Shown here: piece after piece, positions 49,796 through 61,300 of the stretch
Layout: each line of letters begins with the position of its first letter
How positions within the stretch are numbered: position 1 is the stretch's first letter
DNA from: Fratercula arctica
Lineage: Eukaryota > Chordata > Aves > Charadriiformes > Alcidae
NCBI GenBank assembly: GCA_947846985.1
Contig: CANTUZ010000005.1
Location: 49,689,389 to 49,753,388, forward strand
Direction: 5' to 3'
DNA length: 64,000 bases
Notes under the pieces: model-generated
What the model was told of the DNA's origin: nothing
Databases searched by the model: none
Seen by the model: only the letters and a program-made list of their open reading frames with translations
Position numbers and translations under genes: made by a program

Positions 49796-51689
49796 ACAAT
49801 ACATCAGGGCACAGCAGAGCTTCTTCTTTCTTTACTAATGGTGTACACTTGAAGTTCTCAAGAGTTCGCATGGGAGAAAGTAAGACCCGGTCTCCTAGTT
49901 ATGGTAATTAATATATTTTGAGTTAATATAACTGAGTGTAAAGTAGCACTTTCAAGAATACTGAGAACTTTCTCTAATCCTTTTCAGTGCCTGATTTGTT
50001 AGCCTTGCTGTTTCCATACATCTTCAACTGAAGATGCGACTCTGAAACACAGAGCATTTAATCAGTAACAGACATTTGCTAAAATGAAGTTGGAGTGGTT
50101 GGTGATACTGTGGGATTTATAGCCCATAACAACAGGCAGGTGCTCAGACAGCTTTATTGATGTGTTATAATGATGTGAAGTGAAGAAACCTCAGTGGGAG
50201 AGCAGAGACCTGCTTCTTCTGTTTCCTGTAATGCAACCTCCTAAGGAAAATACCACATTTCTGAATTTGGCTATTTTATTTACACAGTTGCTCCTTGAAT
50301 GAGGTCTGTATTGCAGCCACCAAACTGATTTGTTTTGTCAGATTTTGAAACTCCAGTCTCCTTTAACAAATTAAACATAAGACATGGAGGCACTGTCAAT
50401 ATCTTACTGCTCTGTTCAACCATTACTGCTGTGAGGAGATGAAAAAAGCTAATATCCAGGTAGGTGGCTTGTTTGCTTTGATCATGCTAAGAAGTATGGC
50501 ACATACAGCCAATACAAGATCTGATTATTATATTTGGGGAATCCTATGTGGTAGCGGAAAAAATAGTTGTTTGTCATCATGGCAGAGCTGTCATCCAGAG
50601 TGGTTACCCAGTGGAACAGAAACTGCCACAGAAGGGCCAAAGGAATTTTAGTAGCTAGAACAGAACTTTGTTTAGCCAGTTTAATGACTGATTTCGGCAA
50701 GCTAGCATTAAGTGTAGGGCAATAAAGATTTTCCTCCTAGGGTGGTTTTTTTTGATGTTGTTTGCTTTATAGTCATAACGTGTGCTGATGTCAATTTTTG
50801 TCTAAATATATTATTGATCTTTTCAGAATGGTGTTTAAGAAAAGCAGTTACCAGAATCAATTTTAAGGGCATTTTACAAAGTGTATTCTTAATTAAAAAA
50901 TAGGATTTTTATGCACAGCTTCTGATTCAAACAAGCTGTCACAGTTTTTTTTGGTCTTGAAAGAGAAACAATTGAGATGATCTATGGAGTAACCAGTGTG
51001 GTTTTCTATTATAACACTTGGTCCCTTTTTTCTGCATGTGAATTCTAACAGCTCCTTCATACATAGGCCCCTTTTATCACTGAAGATTTACTTAACTATC
51101 ACTAGGAGTTCGCAGTTGTAAAGCGCAATGGACACAGTTTCAAACATGAAAAGAGACTTGGACCTTGAAATATGTTTCTTTAATGTCATATGATATTTAG
51201 TAAGTCTGTGAAAGTAATGAGAATATTAAAGTGCAACAAAGCTGTGCTTAGGGCTCAGGTTCACGGATTTTATGGAAGAATAAACTCGTCCTGAAACTTG
51301 TGAGATTTCCTTACCTCTGCTGCATTATTTCCAAGTAGACATGTGTTCTTAGCTGCTAATTTGCAATTCAGATGAAAGAGTGCTTCAGCAGCAAGAGTTC
51401 AGTCTTTTGCCAACAGCTTAAATTTTCATTTAAAACAATGTTTAAGAAGTGTTCAGAGGATAATATAACAGAACTCATTAAGAGAAGACCGCTGTGTAAT
51501 ACGAAGGATATTCTAATTATTACCACTAACTACAAAGAAAAGTAAATACAAAAAAATGTGGTTTCAAAAATGTCTTAAATCAGCTGAAGTAGGACTAATA
51601 CAAAGTGGGAAGATTCCAACTTTTAAGAAATAAGATAGACTTGAAAGAATTGGTAGAATCTACTAGAAAGGTTCTTATATTATATGATG
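49796..51689. other. Intergenic or intronic DNA, nothing identified
   Basis: Nothing is recognised on either strand. Open frames of 70-72 codons at 50439-50700 overlap on opposite strands and lack domains. Confidence 0.55.
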
Positions 51690-54081
51690 AAACATTCTAC
51701 AAGAAGCTGGGAGAAGTCTCAAGATCACTAGCCCTTGTCCTCGTGGGAGACTTCAACCTACCAGATATCTGCTCGGAATACAATACAGCTGAGAGGGAAC
51801 AGTCTAGGAGGTTTCTGGAGTGTGCTGAGGATAACTTCCTAACACAGCTGGTGAGGGAGCTGGCTGGGGAAGGAGTCCTGCTGGACCTGTTGTTTGTAAA
51901 CAGAGAAGGACCTGTGGGGGATGTGATGGTTGGAAGCCATCTGGGGCATAGTGATCATGAAATGGTAGAGTTTTCAATTCCTAGAGAAGCAAGGAGGGGG
52001 GTCAGCAGAACTGCCACCTTGGACTTTTGGAGGGTGGACTTTGATCTTTTCAGGAGCCTGCTTGATAGAGTCCCTTGGGAGGCGGTTCTGAAGGGCAAAG
52101 CTGTCAAGGAAGGCTGGGCATGTTTCAAGAAGGAAGTCTTAAAGGCGCGGGAGCAGGCCATCTCCATGTGCCAAAAAATGAGCCATGGGGGAAAAAGACC
52201 GGCCTGTCTGAATAGAAAGATATGGTTGCAACTCAGGGAAAAAGGAAGAGTTTATGGCCTTTGGAAGAAAGGGCAGGCCACTCATGAGGAGTACTTCAAG
52301 ATTGTGAGGCTATGTAGGGAAAAAATTAGAAGGACCAAAGCCCAACTAGAACTTAACCCGGCTTCAGATGTTAAGAACAAAAAATCTATAAATACATCAG
52401 TAATAAAAGGAGGACTAAGGAGAATCTCCTTAGGGGACAGTAACATGGTGACAAAGGATGAGGAAACGGCTGAGATACTTAATGCCTTCTTTGCCTCAGT
52501 CTTCAGTAGTAGAATCAGTTGTTCCCTGAGTACCCAGACCCCTGAGCTAGTAGGGCAGGGAGCAGAATGAAGCCCCTGTAATCCAAAGGGAGATGGTGAG
52601 GGAACTGCTACAGCACCTAGACATACACAAGTCTATGGGGCCAGATGGGATTCATCCAAGGACACTGAGGGAACTGGCAGAAGTGCTTGCCAAACCACTT
52701 TCCATCATTTACCATCAGTCCTGGCAAACCGGGGAGGTCCCAGTTGACTGGAGGCTAGCAAACGTGCTGCCCATCTATAAGAAGGGATGAAAGGAGAATC
52801 TGGGGAGCTACAGGCCTGTCAATATGACCTCGGTGCCTGGGAAGGTTATGGAACCTTCCTGAGTGCCATTAGGCGGCACGTGAAGGACAATCGGGTCATC
52901 AGGCCCAGTCAACATGGGTTCATGAGAGGCAGGTCCTGCTTGACCAACCTAATCTCCTTCTATGACAAGGTGACCCACTTGGTGGATGAGGGAAAGGCTG
53001 TGGATGTTGTTTACCTGGACTTTAGTAAAGCCTTTGACACCATTTCCCACAGCATTCTTCTGGAGAAACTGGCTGCCCATAGCTTCGATGGGTGTATGCT
53101 TTGCTGTGTAAAAAACTGGCTGGAGGGCCAGGCCCAAAGAGTGGTGGTGAATGGAGTTAAATCCAGTTGGCAGCCATGACACCAGTTATGAGTGGTGTTC
53201 CCCAGGGTTCGGTATTGGGGCTGGTTCTCTTTAATATCTTGATCAGTGATCTGGCCAAGGGGATTGCATGCACACTTAGTAAATTTGTAGATGACACCAA
53301 GTTGGGCGGGAGTGTTGATCTGCTTGAGGGTAGTATGGCTCTACAGAGGGATCTGGACAGGCTGGATCAAAGGGCCAAGGCCAATGGTGTGAAGTTCAAC
53401 CAGGCCAAGTGCTGGGTCCTGCACTTGGGTCACAACAAACCCATGCAACGCTACGGGCTTGGGGAAGAGTGGCTGGAGAGCTGCCTGGGGGAAAAGGACT
53501 TGGGGGCATTGCTCAACTGCCAGCTGAATATGAGCCAGCAGTGTGCCCAGGTGGCCAAGGCAGCCAACAGCATGCTAGCCTGTTTCAGGAGCATTGTGGC
53601 CAGCAGGATTTGGAAAGTGATTTCCCCCCTGTACTTGGCACTGGTGGGGCCCCACCTCGAGTACTGTGTCCAGTTTTGGCCCCTCACTACAAGAAAGACA
53701 TCGAAATTCTGGAGCAAGTCCAGAGAAGGGCAAGGAAGCTGGTGAGGGGTCTGGAGAACAAGTCTTATGAGGAGCAGCTGTGGGAACTGGGGTGGTTTAG
53801 TCTGGAAAAGAGGAGGCTGTGACCTTATTGTTCTCTACAACTACCTGAAAGGAGGTTGTAGGGAGGTGGGGGTCAGTCTCTTCTGCCAAGTAACAAGCCA
53901 TAGGACAAGAGGAAATGCCCTCAAGTTGTGCCAGGGGAGGTTTAGATTGGATATTAGGAAAAATTTCTTCACTGAAAGGGTTATCAAGCATTGTAACAGA
54001 CTGCCCAGGGAAGTGGTGGAATTGTTAACCCTGGAGCTATTTAAGAGACGGGTAGACATAGTGTTTAAGGACATGGTTTAG
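51605..54081 (+). pseudogene. Broken CR1 ORF2, endonuclease to RT C-terminus
   Basis: The ORF2 reading of this element is split over at least six frame segments, so it cannot make an active protein. The first open segment, 51605-52570, holds the C-terminal half of the endonuclease plus linker; its first 25-30 codons lie upstream of the element and are chance. A frameshift near 52550-52570 is followed by an open run to a TGA at 52788-52790 (KKG then stop), where an Arg codon CGA is usual; this fits C-to-T decay at a CpG. Further shifts occur near 52860, 53175 (just before 'GVPQGSVLG'), 53680 and 53820. A stretch after 'LNPASDVKNKK' (about 52365-52400) looks shortened relative to other CR1 ORF2 copies. 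The FVDD box has V where CR1 usually has A. The missing 5' half includes the first endonuclease motifs and all of ORF1. Confidence 0.93.
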
Positions 54082-54170
54082 TGATGGTTTTTGTCAGTGT
54101 TAGGTTGATGGTTGGAGTCGATGATCTGAAAGGTCTCTTCCAACCTAGACAATTCTATGATTCTATGATA
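51690..54170 (+). mobile_element. CR1 LINE, 2.5-kb copy with endonuclease and RT remnants
   Basis: The largest element here: a 5'-truncated CR1 (about half of a full-length 4-5 kb element) that begins inside the ORF2 endonuclease and runs to the 3' tail (attctatga, repeated, 54152-54169). CR1 ORF2 supplies an APE-type endonuclease that nicks the target and a reverse transcriptase that copies the RNA there. Landmarks in order: GDFN (51746-51757) and SDH (51950-51958) of the endonuclease; 'KSMGPDGIHPRTL' (about 52628-52666); 'YLDFSKAFDT' with the first catalytic Asp at 53018-53020; 'GVPQGSVLG' (53194-53220); FVDD (53284-53295), the catalytic Asp pair; 'HLEYCVQFW' near 53650; and the C-terminal block ending '[13 protein letters not shown]' before a stop at 54079-54081. 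'[10 protein letters not shown]' and '[10 protein letters not shown]' are also clear. Subfamily as at 12473. Confidence 0.96.
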
Positions 54171-55456
54171 CTATATTATGAAGATAAAAGAATTTTTCTA
54201 AAGAAGAAATCATGTTGACTTGTAGCTGTAAATTGAAGGTGTGGTGCTTGCATGTAAGGAAAACTTAACAGTTCTTTAAGTCTGAAATAGAATGTGATCT
54301 CACACACACTAAGGACATGTAGTGCCATTTTTACAGAATAAATTTTTAGAGCAGAACTTGTCTTTTTTGTACTGGGAAAGAAAATAAAGTGTTGTTTTCA
54401 GTAACTGAAAACTAACAATTCCTGCATTTGTGTAGAAGTCATCTTATAAGTATATTTGGAGATATTTTGATTCAGACCCCAATTGTTTGGGGACACACTT
54501 TCCTGGGGGAAAGAACAGACTTGGCAGTTTGCCTCTTCAGATTTTACAGGAGATCTCAGAACAGACACATCTCTCTCAAAGAGGCACAACACAGGAAAGA
54601 CCTCATCCTCCTCTCTACTGGAAATCCTACCGTATGGAACAATTTTTAATTTTATTTTTTTCCCTAGGGTAAAGAAGTTTTTCTTTAGAGGTTATTTGGA
54701 TCACAATTTTTATTTACTCAAGATTGCAGAAACACATCCTACTGTGATCCAATCAGCTACCGGGGTTTGCCCTGTAAAAGCTTAAAATCTACTTAGTTCC
54801 AAGCCAATTTTTTTTATGTGATTGCAGCCCTTTTCTTTCCTCTTCTTTATGGCAAGTTGTTGATGCATAGGAGAGGAAGCTTGGCTGTCCAGTCTGAAAG
54901 CTTAAAGCCTGCCAACTGTAGGGTATGACAAAAGAAAGCAAAAAAGATTTTTTGTTACTATAGCAACAATAAAAGTCTTCCCCCAACCCCACTGAAAAGC
55001 ACCAACTCTCTGTTCTCTGCTTCTATACTGTTGAGAAATAAGATCTGAAGAATTAGCTGTGGGATGCTCTACATTGAACTGAAAAGCGCATTTGCTTATG
55101 AAACTGAGACCTCCACCCACAAGAAATCTGCGTGTTCATGCAAGGATATCACAAAACTCTTTTCAGTTTCCACTGGAACTTTCTCTAAATTTAATTTAAT
55201 TAGCAATGTTTTATACAGAAGAACAACATGAAAATCCTTACCGTGCATTGTATTCCACTGTAATTTTGCTCCTTGTTCTGTTCCAGAAAACATAGTATGG
55301 GGCAGGAGAAATTTCTGCAAAACTCAACAAAAGTCAATGCTGGTACAGTGTTATGACTAGAAAATGAACTAAATGAACTAATTTCATTTCCTACTGAAGA
55401 ATGTCAATTGACTAATATATTAATCAAGTTACTACTACAAGTTACTATAATCAAGT

Positions 55457-55457
<1 letters not shown>

Positions 55458-55515
<58 letters not shown>
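55458..55515. repeat. (ACT)n microsatellite with duplicated flank
   Basis: About 19 perfect ACT units. The left flank contains the word 'taatcaagttactactac' at 55421-55438 and again leading into the main array (from 55448), so the start of the repeat and its flank are locally duplicated. Confidence 0.96.
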
Positions 55516-56226
55516 ATTTCTTTTACTTAAAACACACTTTTATTTTTGATACCTGGAAATTATCATTCTCTTCTGAGGGGAGGGACACTTCAAACGTTGA
55601 CCATTTTTTAAGTTGAACTTGATCGCAAGACTACCCCTCACTTCCCCTTGACTTCCATACTATTAGAGCTTCTTGTGCATATTTAGAGCTGTCTATGGTC
55701 ACTGATCATGTTCCTAATGTCATTTTGAATAGCAATTTCAGAGAATTGTAGTTAAAAAAAAAAAGAAATAGGGTAAAAGTCTGATCTCTGTAAATGCAAA
55801 AACAGTGAAATTAATGCCTATAGATACATATACCAAGGTATCTGTGCCTAAGTCATCAAAGGTCTTCTAAACGGTACGATCAACAACAAATTTTCAGAAA
55901 TATTTTTTTTATTTAATCACTATAGATATCAAACAACACATATATATTCTGCTTGCTGACTAAAATGATGCTTTATACCTGTACACAAATATTATGTATT
56001 ATGCTAGATTTTTAGTAAAGCATGTAAATCTGTATTTATGACTAGACCATTTGATACTCATAGAAAAATAACTTTTTAATCTCTGTAACAACCTAAATGT
56101 TAAGATAGTTGCCATATTTTTTCATATATAAAAATATCAACATATGCAACATTTTGGAAAAGGTTGATTTGATGTTGCCTCCTCATATCTTTGAGGCATA
56201 AATAAGTCTTGCAGTCTGTATTGTTC

Positions 56227-56243
56227 TTTTTTTTTTTTTTTTT
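56227..56243. repeat. Poly-T tract, 17 bases
   Basis: A T17 run followed by ccctcttgcttctcttg. No retroposed body could be recognised on the minus strand. Confidence 0.9.
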
Positions 56244-58511
56244 CCCTCTTGCTTCTCTTGTAAATCTAGTGTCCTAATTGTGAAAGTTCTTACTAGCATT
56301 ACAGATATGTAGCCAGCATCTAGATATCTGGCTGTGTTCTTTTGGCTTTAGATATTATCACTAGTCATCATCACCAATGAAGTCATAGATTTGAGCTAAG
56401 ATGCCTAAATGAAATCAAGCTTTACTTTACCCTTGTAATACTGTCTTGCTAACATATTAAAAAAGAAAAAAAAAAAAAGTTTTTGTCAGTAATCACCTCT
56501 GACTCAAAAGGTCAAAAGAGGTGTTGGGTTTTCCTTTCTAGATTAGCGCACGTTTGAGCTGGAACTGTCCTGTGCTCATGTGTAAAGGCTCAGGAAAGTT
56601 TAAAACTTCAAGTACTTGAAGGTTAAATTTCAGTGAATGTTCTATCAACGCTTAAGAACAGAGTCCTTTAATTCCACATCGGACCGCATGTCTGTCCATA
56701 TGTAATCGCGGCAACCAGCCTTCAGTCAGAAACATTTCCCTGTGCTGTATTCATGTGAAAGCTAGATCTTCATAAAATGTTTTATAACTCTGCCGTATCT
56801 GCCTTATGCACCTTATAAGTGACTGAGATTCTCACATTTGGTAGCTGAAGTTTCCTGTAAGCATTGTAACTACACTGGCATCCAAGAAATTTTCTCTTTC
56901 TGCTTTTTTAGATATCAAGCAGAATCTGAAAAATTCTATCTTCTGAAATCTTGTCTCCATGGATGGGCACTTAAACGTATCTGAAGATAAATAATGACTG
57001 AGTGTTCACTCTTATTATACTCATATGTAAATCTAGAAAACTGTGAGTTTAGTGCCTATATAAGCTTCTCTGAGCAGATGGTGGGGGCATTGCATGGCAT
57101 GCATTCTTGAAGGCTGTATGTCAGCAATAATTCCACACATGCAACATTTAAATAGTGAACCATACAGTTAGAGATAAAAAAGGGAAGTTTCTGTTATGGT
57201 AATGTGTAGTTTAAAAAAAAAAAAAAGTAAAAAAAAAGTTTCAGAACTAAGTGGTCAAAAGTTGCTTGAGCATAATGGCTGTGTAGACTTGTTTCTCGCC
57301 TGAAACTGCGTTGTTTGGTTCTGCTTAGTATAGCATCACACCTGTCAGCTATGTAGAAAATTGCTGCTTAGGCTCACCAAAAACTCTCCTGCTGTATGTA
57401 TTGGCTTAATGTGTGATAAATGCTGTTGCATGGTGGCAAATTCTGATGAGTTCTATGATGTGTCTTGCAAACATAAGCAGGTGTTTACACTCTTGTTTGG
57501 AAAGAAGGATCAGTCTTTCAGTTAAGATTTTGGATTGGTTATTAGAATTAGTGGCATTCATTTTTTCATTCATGGAGATCTTGGCCAGATGTCTCTTAAC
57601 TGCTGTTTTCATTATTCACCCTATACAAACACCCCAGCACAGTAACTGTTACATATGTAGTGTTACATTAAACACTACACCTGTACTGTGTGAACCCATA
57701 TTTTTCATTCCACAGCACAGGTCCAGACTATACAACTCAAGGCAACAAATATGTATAGGAAAAGTTTCTACCTATTTTCCTAAAATTAACACAAATAATA
57801 TATTTTTTTTCTTAAAACCTTGCAGGTTAGGTAAGAATTGCTCATAAAACTACGGAGCAGAAGCAAGAGTTTTTTTCCTAATCAAAATGCATGACAGTTT
57901 CTGAACAGGGGAGAAAAAGTAGTTCAAGAAAGTAGTGGAAGAAAACAGCATCCTGTATAGCCCATGTCTGTGGAACTCTCTAACACAGTCACTTTTCAGC
58001 AAACGGGTAATTTTACTTAAAAATGACAGTTGTGGCACTGAACTGCTTTCTCCCTCACTTGTTATAAACTGCCAAGCAGCTCCACTCTGCGTCCTACCTG
58101 TCTTCTCGATAACTACAACAGTGCAGTTATGGGAAGGAAAAAAAATACAGATTTCTATTTCCTGTATCAGCCATTTTTCTGTGCAGCTTTGAGACAGGCT
58201 GAGTTGTTTCTCTAACACGAACATGAACACACCCTATAACTCCAAGTCAGTAGTACCACAAGTATGGAGGAGGGAAATAAACTCTAGTAGAGGGTGTCAC
58301 TCAAGAACAGGAGTGCCAGCCAATTTCCTTAAATGAGCGTAGACAGCTATTTTAGAAAGCAGAATGATCTCACTAAAATGTGTAGACTTGAGGTTGACCT
58401 CACAACGTCAACTTACTGAAAATGGAATCAAAACATTATCCAAAAATACAGCATCAGCAATTACATAGCAGTACCAGAAACTTATGAGTAAATTCTGTTT
58501 AGATACTGGGG

Positions 58512-58553
58512 TTTTTTTTGTTTGTTTGTTTGGTGTTTTTTTTTTTTTTTTTT
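58512..58553. repeat. (TTTG)n and T18 tract
   Basis: T8 is followed by about four TTTG units, 'gtg', and a T18 run ending in aaatt. Confidence 0.9.
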
Positions 58554-61069
58554 AAATTACGGACTTTGTTTAAAGGTGAAATACTGTAACACGTCACCGT
58601 GCACAATGATTAAAATGCTAGTCTGTGCTTTCAAAAAGCTTTATTCTTGACTCTACTATGTATTCACGGTGGACAGTAATTCTCTGTCCTCTAAAGTTAA
58701 GGAGAACACAAGAAAGATTAATTTTTTTAAAGCACCCAAGTGAATTGGGAACTTCAAGGTTTTTTTAATACAAAAGATTCTGATGCCATAGAAGCGCACA
58801 CTGAAATTTAAAAGAAGAAAAAAGAAAAATTAATAGAAAATGGTGAGAAATCTCAGAAACTTCATTTTGATGCTTACAAAACTCTTTTTCTAGAAAATTT
58901 AACAAAATTGACTCAATTTTATTTGAATGTCACTTTAGCATTCTAATAGAAAATTGCTCTGTCAAGAGAATTATGAATAAAGAGAAAGGTTCAATCTGGG
59001 AAAGGAAAAAAAAACCCACAATAACAAAAAAATAACAGAAAAAAGAACTTCCTTCACAAGTTGCTCAATTAATATTACCTCAATTTGACTGACTGTAAAG
59101 CTCTTTGTAATACATGAATTACATGCGAGGCAGGAATGCAATTAACTACTTCTGCTGAAGAGTATATAAAATGATGCAGCAGCCTGCTGAACTCAAAATA
59201 ACTTTTGCTAAGACTATCATCAGATATGCTGGAAGTATTGAAGCAAGAGGCTGGAAGTGATTGTCTGTAAAGACTGGTCCAGCAAGCTCAGTTCCTGAAA
59301 TCACAGCAGCTAAAAGTGTTTAATCTAAAAGGATGCATCTCTATCATTACCCAAACCACAGCATATTCCACAATATATTGTGGCAATCCTGAAACACGTA
59401 GTGTAAACAGGCAAAAAACTCAACAAGCATGACAAGAGCATAAGAGATCAAATTAATGAAAAAGTGGTAATGTCTGTAATACCAAAATGACTCATATGGG
59501 GGAAAAATAAGTACCCTTCATTAATTTAAGTAAACCTAAAATTAATAAATCATATCAGAGTAAATTGAATTAGAAGATCCAAAGGATTGGACACACTAGA
59601 ATTACATGCAGCTGTCAAACAAGTTAGTCTGAAAGTCAAAGGTGTAAGTCCTTGGCCATTTATCATTCATCTCCATTAAATAACTTTTCTTTTTTTAGAG
59701 TTCATGCAAAAATATCCATCCATCATAATACATTTCTCAGTATTCCCTTGTATAGGTGAGCAGTTGGTGGTTAAAAACAAAGAGAAAATCAAGTCATGTC
59801 CTCAAGCCACCAACGTGTTTATTTTTAGCTAATTTAGGTTTTATGTTCCTATGTTTTTCAATGGGAAACAAAAGGTGAGTAGAAGAAATGACAAAGACTA
59901 TTGGGGATACTTATGCATCATAGTAACTCTAAAAGGACAGACAGAGAAGGACAATGAGATGACTGATTACAATTCACCAAACTGATGGAATCTGAGACTT
60001 GTGTCGTTAACTTGTAATTGTTTATTTTCCAATGTGGTACTGTATATTAGTCTATGCAGTTTAAGTAAAGAATGAAACATTCTGATTCCTTTCAGCTCTA
60101 CATCCTTACTGAGTTTCGATAGTTTTATTTATAAGAATTGGTAATATGGTAAAGAAGGTTCATTATTAAAAGATAATAATAAATATAGCAAGAAATTGGC
60201 AATAATTCATCAAAAAGCTAGTATTAATCGTATCTACTGTAAACAAACAAGATTTTTTGTGCTTTTCTTATTTAATCTTCTGTGTTTTGCCTTGATTTTC
60301 TTTCGTATATTACAAGTTATTCAAAGACTGCACATGAAAACAACAGAATTGAACTAGATCATGAAATCTAGAACAAGAAATGGAAGTACAAGGCATGCTG
60401 AATGGCGACTTAGTGAAGTCTTATGATTTTAAGTTAACAGAGTGACCCCAACAGAAACCCTGCAAGTGAAAATTGGATTTAGGACCTTTTACTGCCTACT
60501 TAAAAGTAAAAAACACCCCTCAAATAGGAAACTATGACAGTAATGCAGTAAAGGGTCAATACATCATTTTAAAACTTTTTGCTCATTTAAATCACGAAAG
60601 AAATTACAGCAAAAAGTTTAGGGGCATGCAAATATATATATGTATACATAACATATCTGCCTGAAAGCTTTGCTAAATTATTTTCTGTATAATAATTCTA
60701 TGCTGTTATCTCATTAAAGCACTGTGTTCCGTATTGCATTCAATGGCAGTATGATGCCATATAAAGTTCCCAAAACATAATTGTCCACTTTGATATCAAT
60801 AAACACAACTCATACGAAATGTAACTGAAACTATGTTCACAACAAAGGTGAAAATGCCTCCACCTTTACATTGCAAGGTCACAAATACTAAGACAATTCT
60901 GAGAATGAAATTAAAACAAATTTATAATCCATTAAAAATTGTTTAGGGCGAGAGAGAGGAAGGAAAGGTGGTGTGAGAGGGAATGGTCTCCACTGTACCA
61001 TTGCAGCATGAATTCAGATTTACTGAATGATTATATGCCTTTCCTATTCCTAAACTAAAACCATCATGT

Positions 61070-61300
61070 CAGAGGGGAGAGAGGAGTTTGCTTGCATGTG
61101 CTTTCGCTCCCCTCAGCGGAGTTTGGTTACGCTCCCACACAGCTGTTTGTTAGCTCAAGCTGCCACTGCAGCCCGAGTCCCGCTGAGCACCACATTCACT
61201 CACTGTCCCAGTGGAGCACCCAGTCCGGTCGTGATACTTGTGTGGCGCCGGCATCCTACAGAACCCCACTGGAGCGCGTAGTACACATATATAACAAATA
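61070..61300. promoter_or_regulatory. CpG-dense segment followed by TATA-like box, possible promoter or LTR remnant
   Basis: About eleven CpG dinucleotides fall between 61107 and 61280 in an otherwise CpG-poor neighbourhood. The run ends in 'ctggagcgcgtagtacac', followed at once by 'atatataac' (about 61288-61296), a good TATA-type word for the plus strand. No Kozak-supported coding frame, splice donor, primer-binding site or paired LTR was found, so the function is open. A short unmethylated element, a recent insertion of an unrecognised transposon, and chance are all possible. Confidence 0.25.

Noticed and set aside
57413..58230. Adjacent 144-codon (+) and 126-codon (-) open frames
   Set aside because: No recognisable domain, splice context or codon bias. 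Frames of this size are expected a few times by chance in 64 kb of AT-rich DNA.
61230..61260. 'tggcgccgg' word resembling the start of a retroviral primer-binding site
   Set aside because: The following bases do not match any tRNA 3' end known to me, and no LTR ends or internal viral genes are present.
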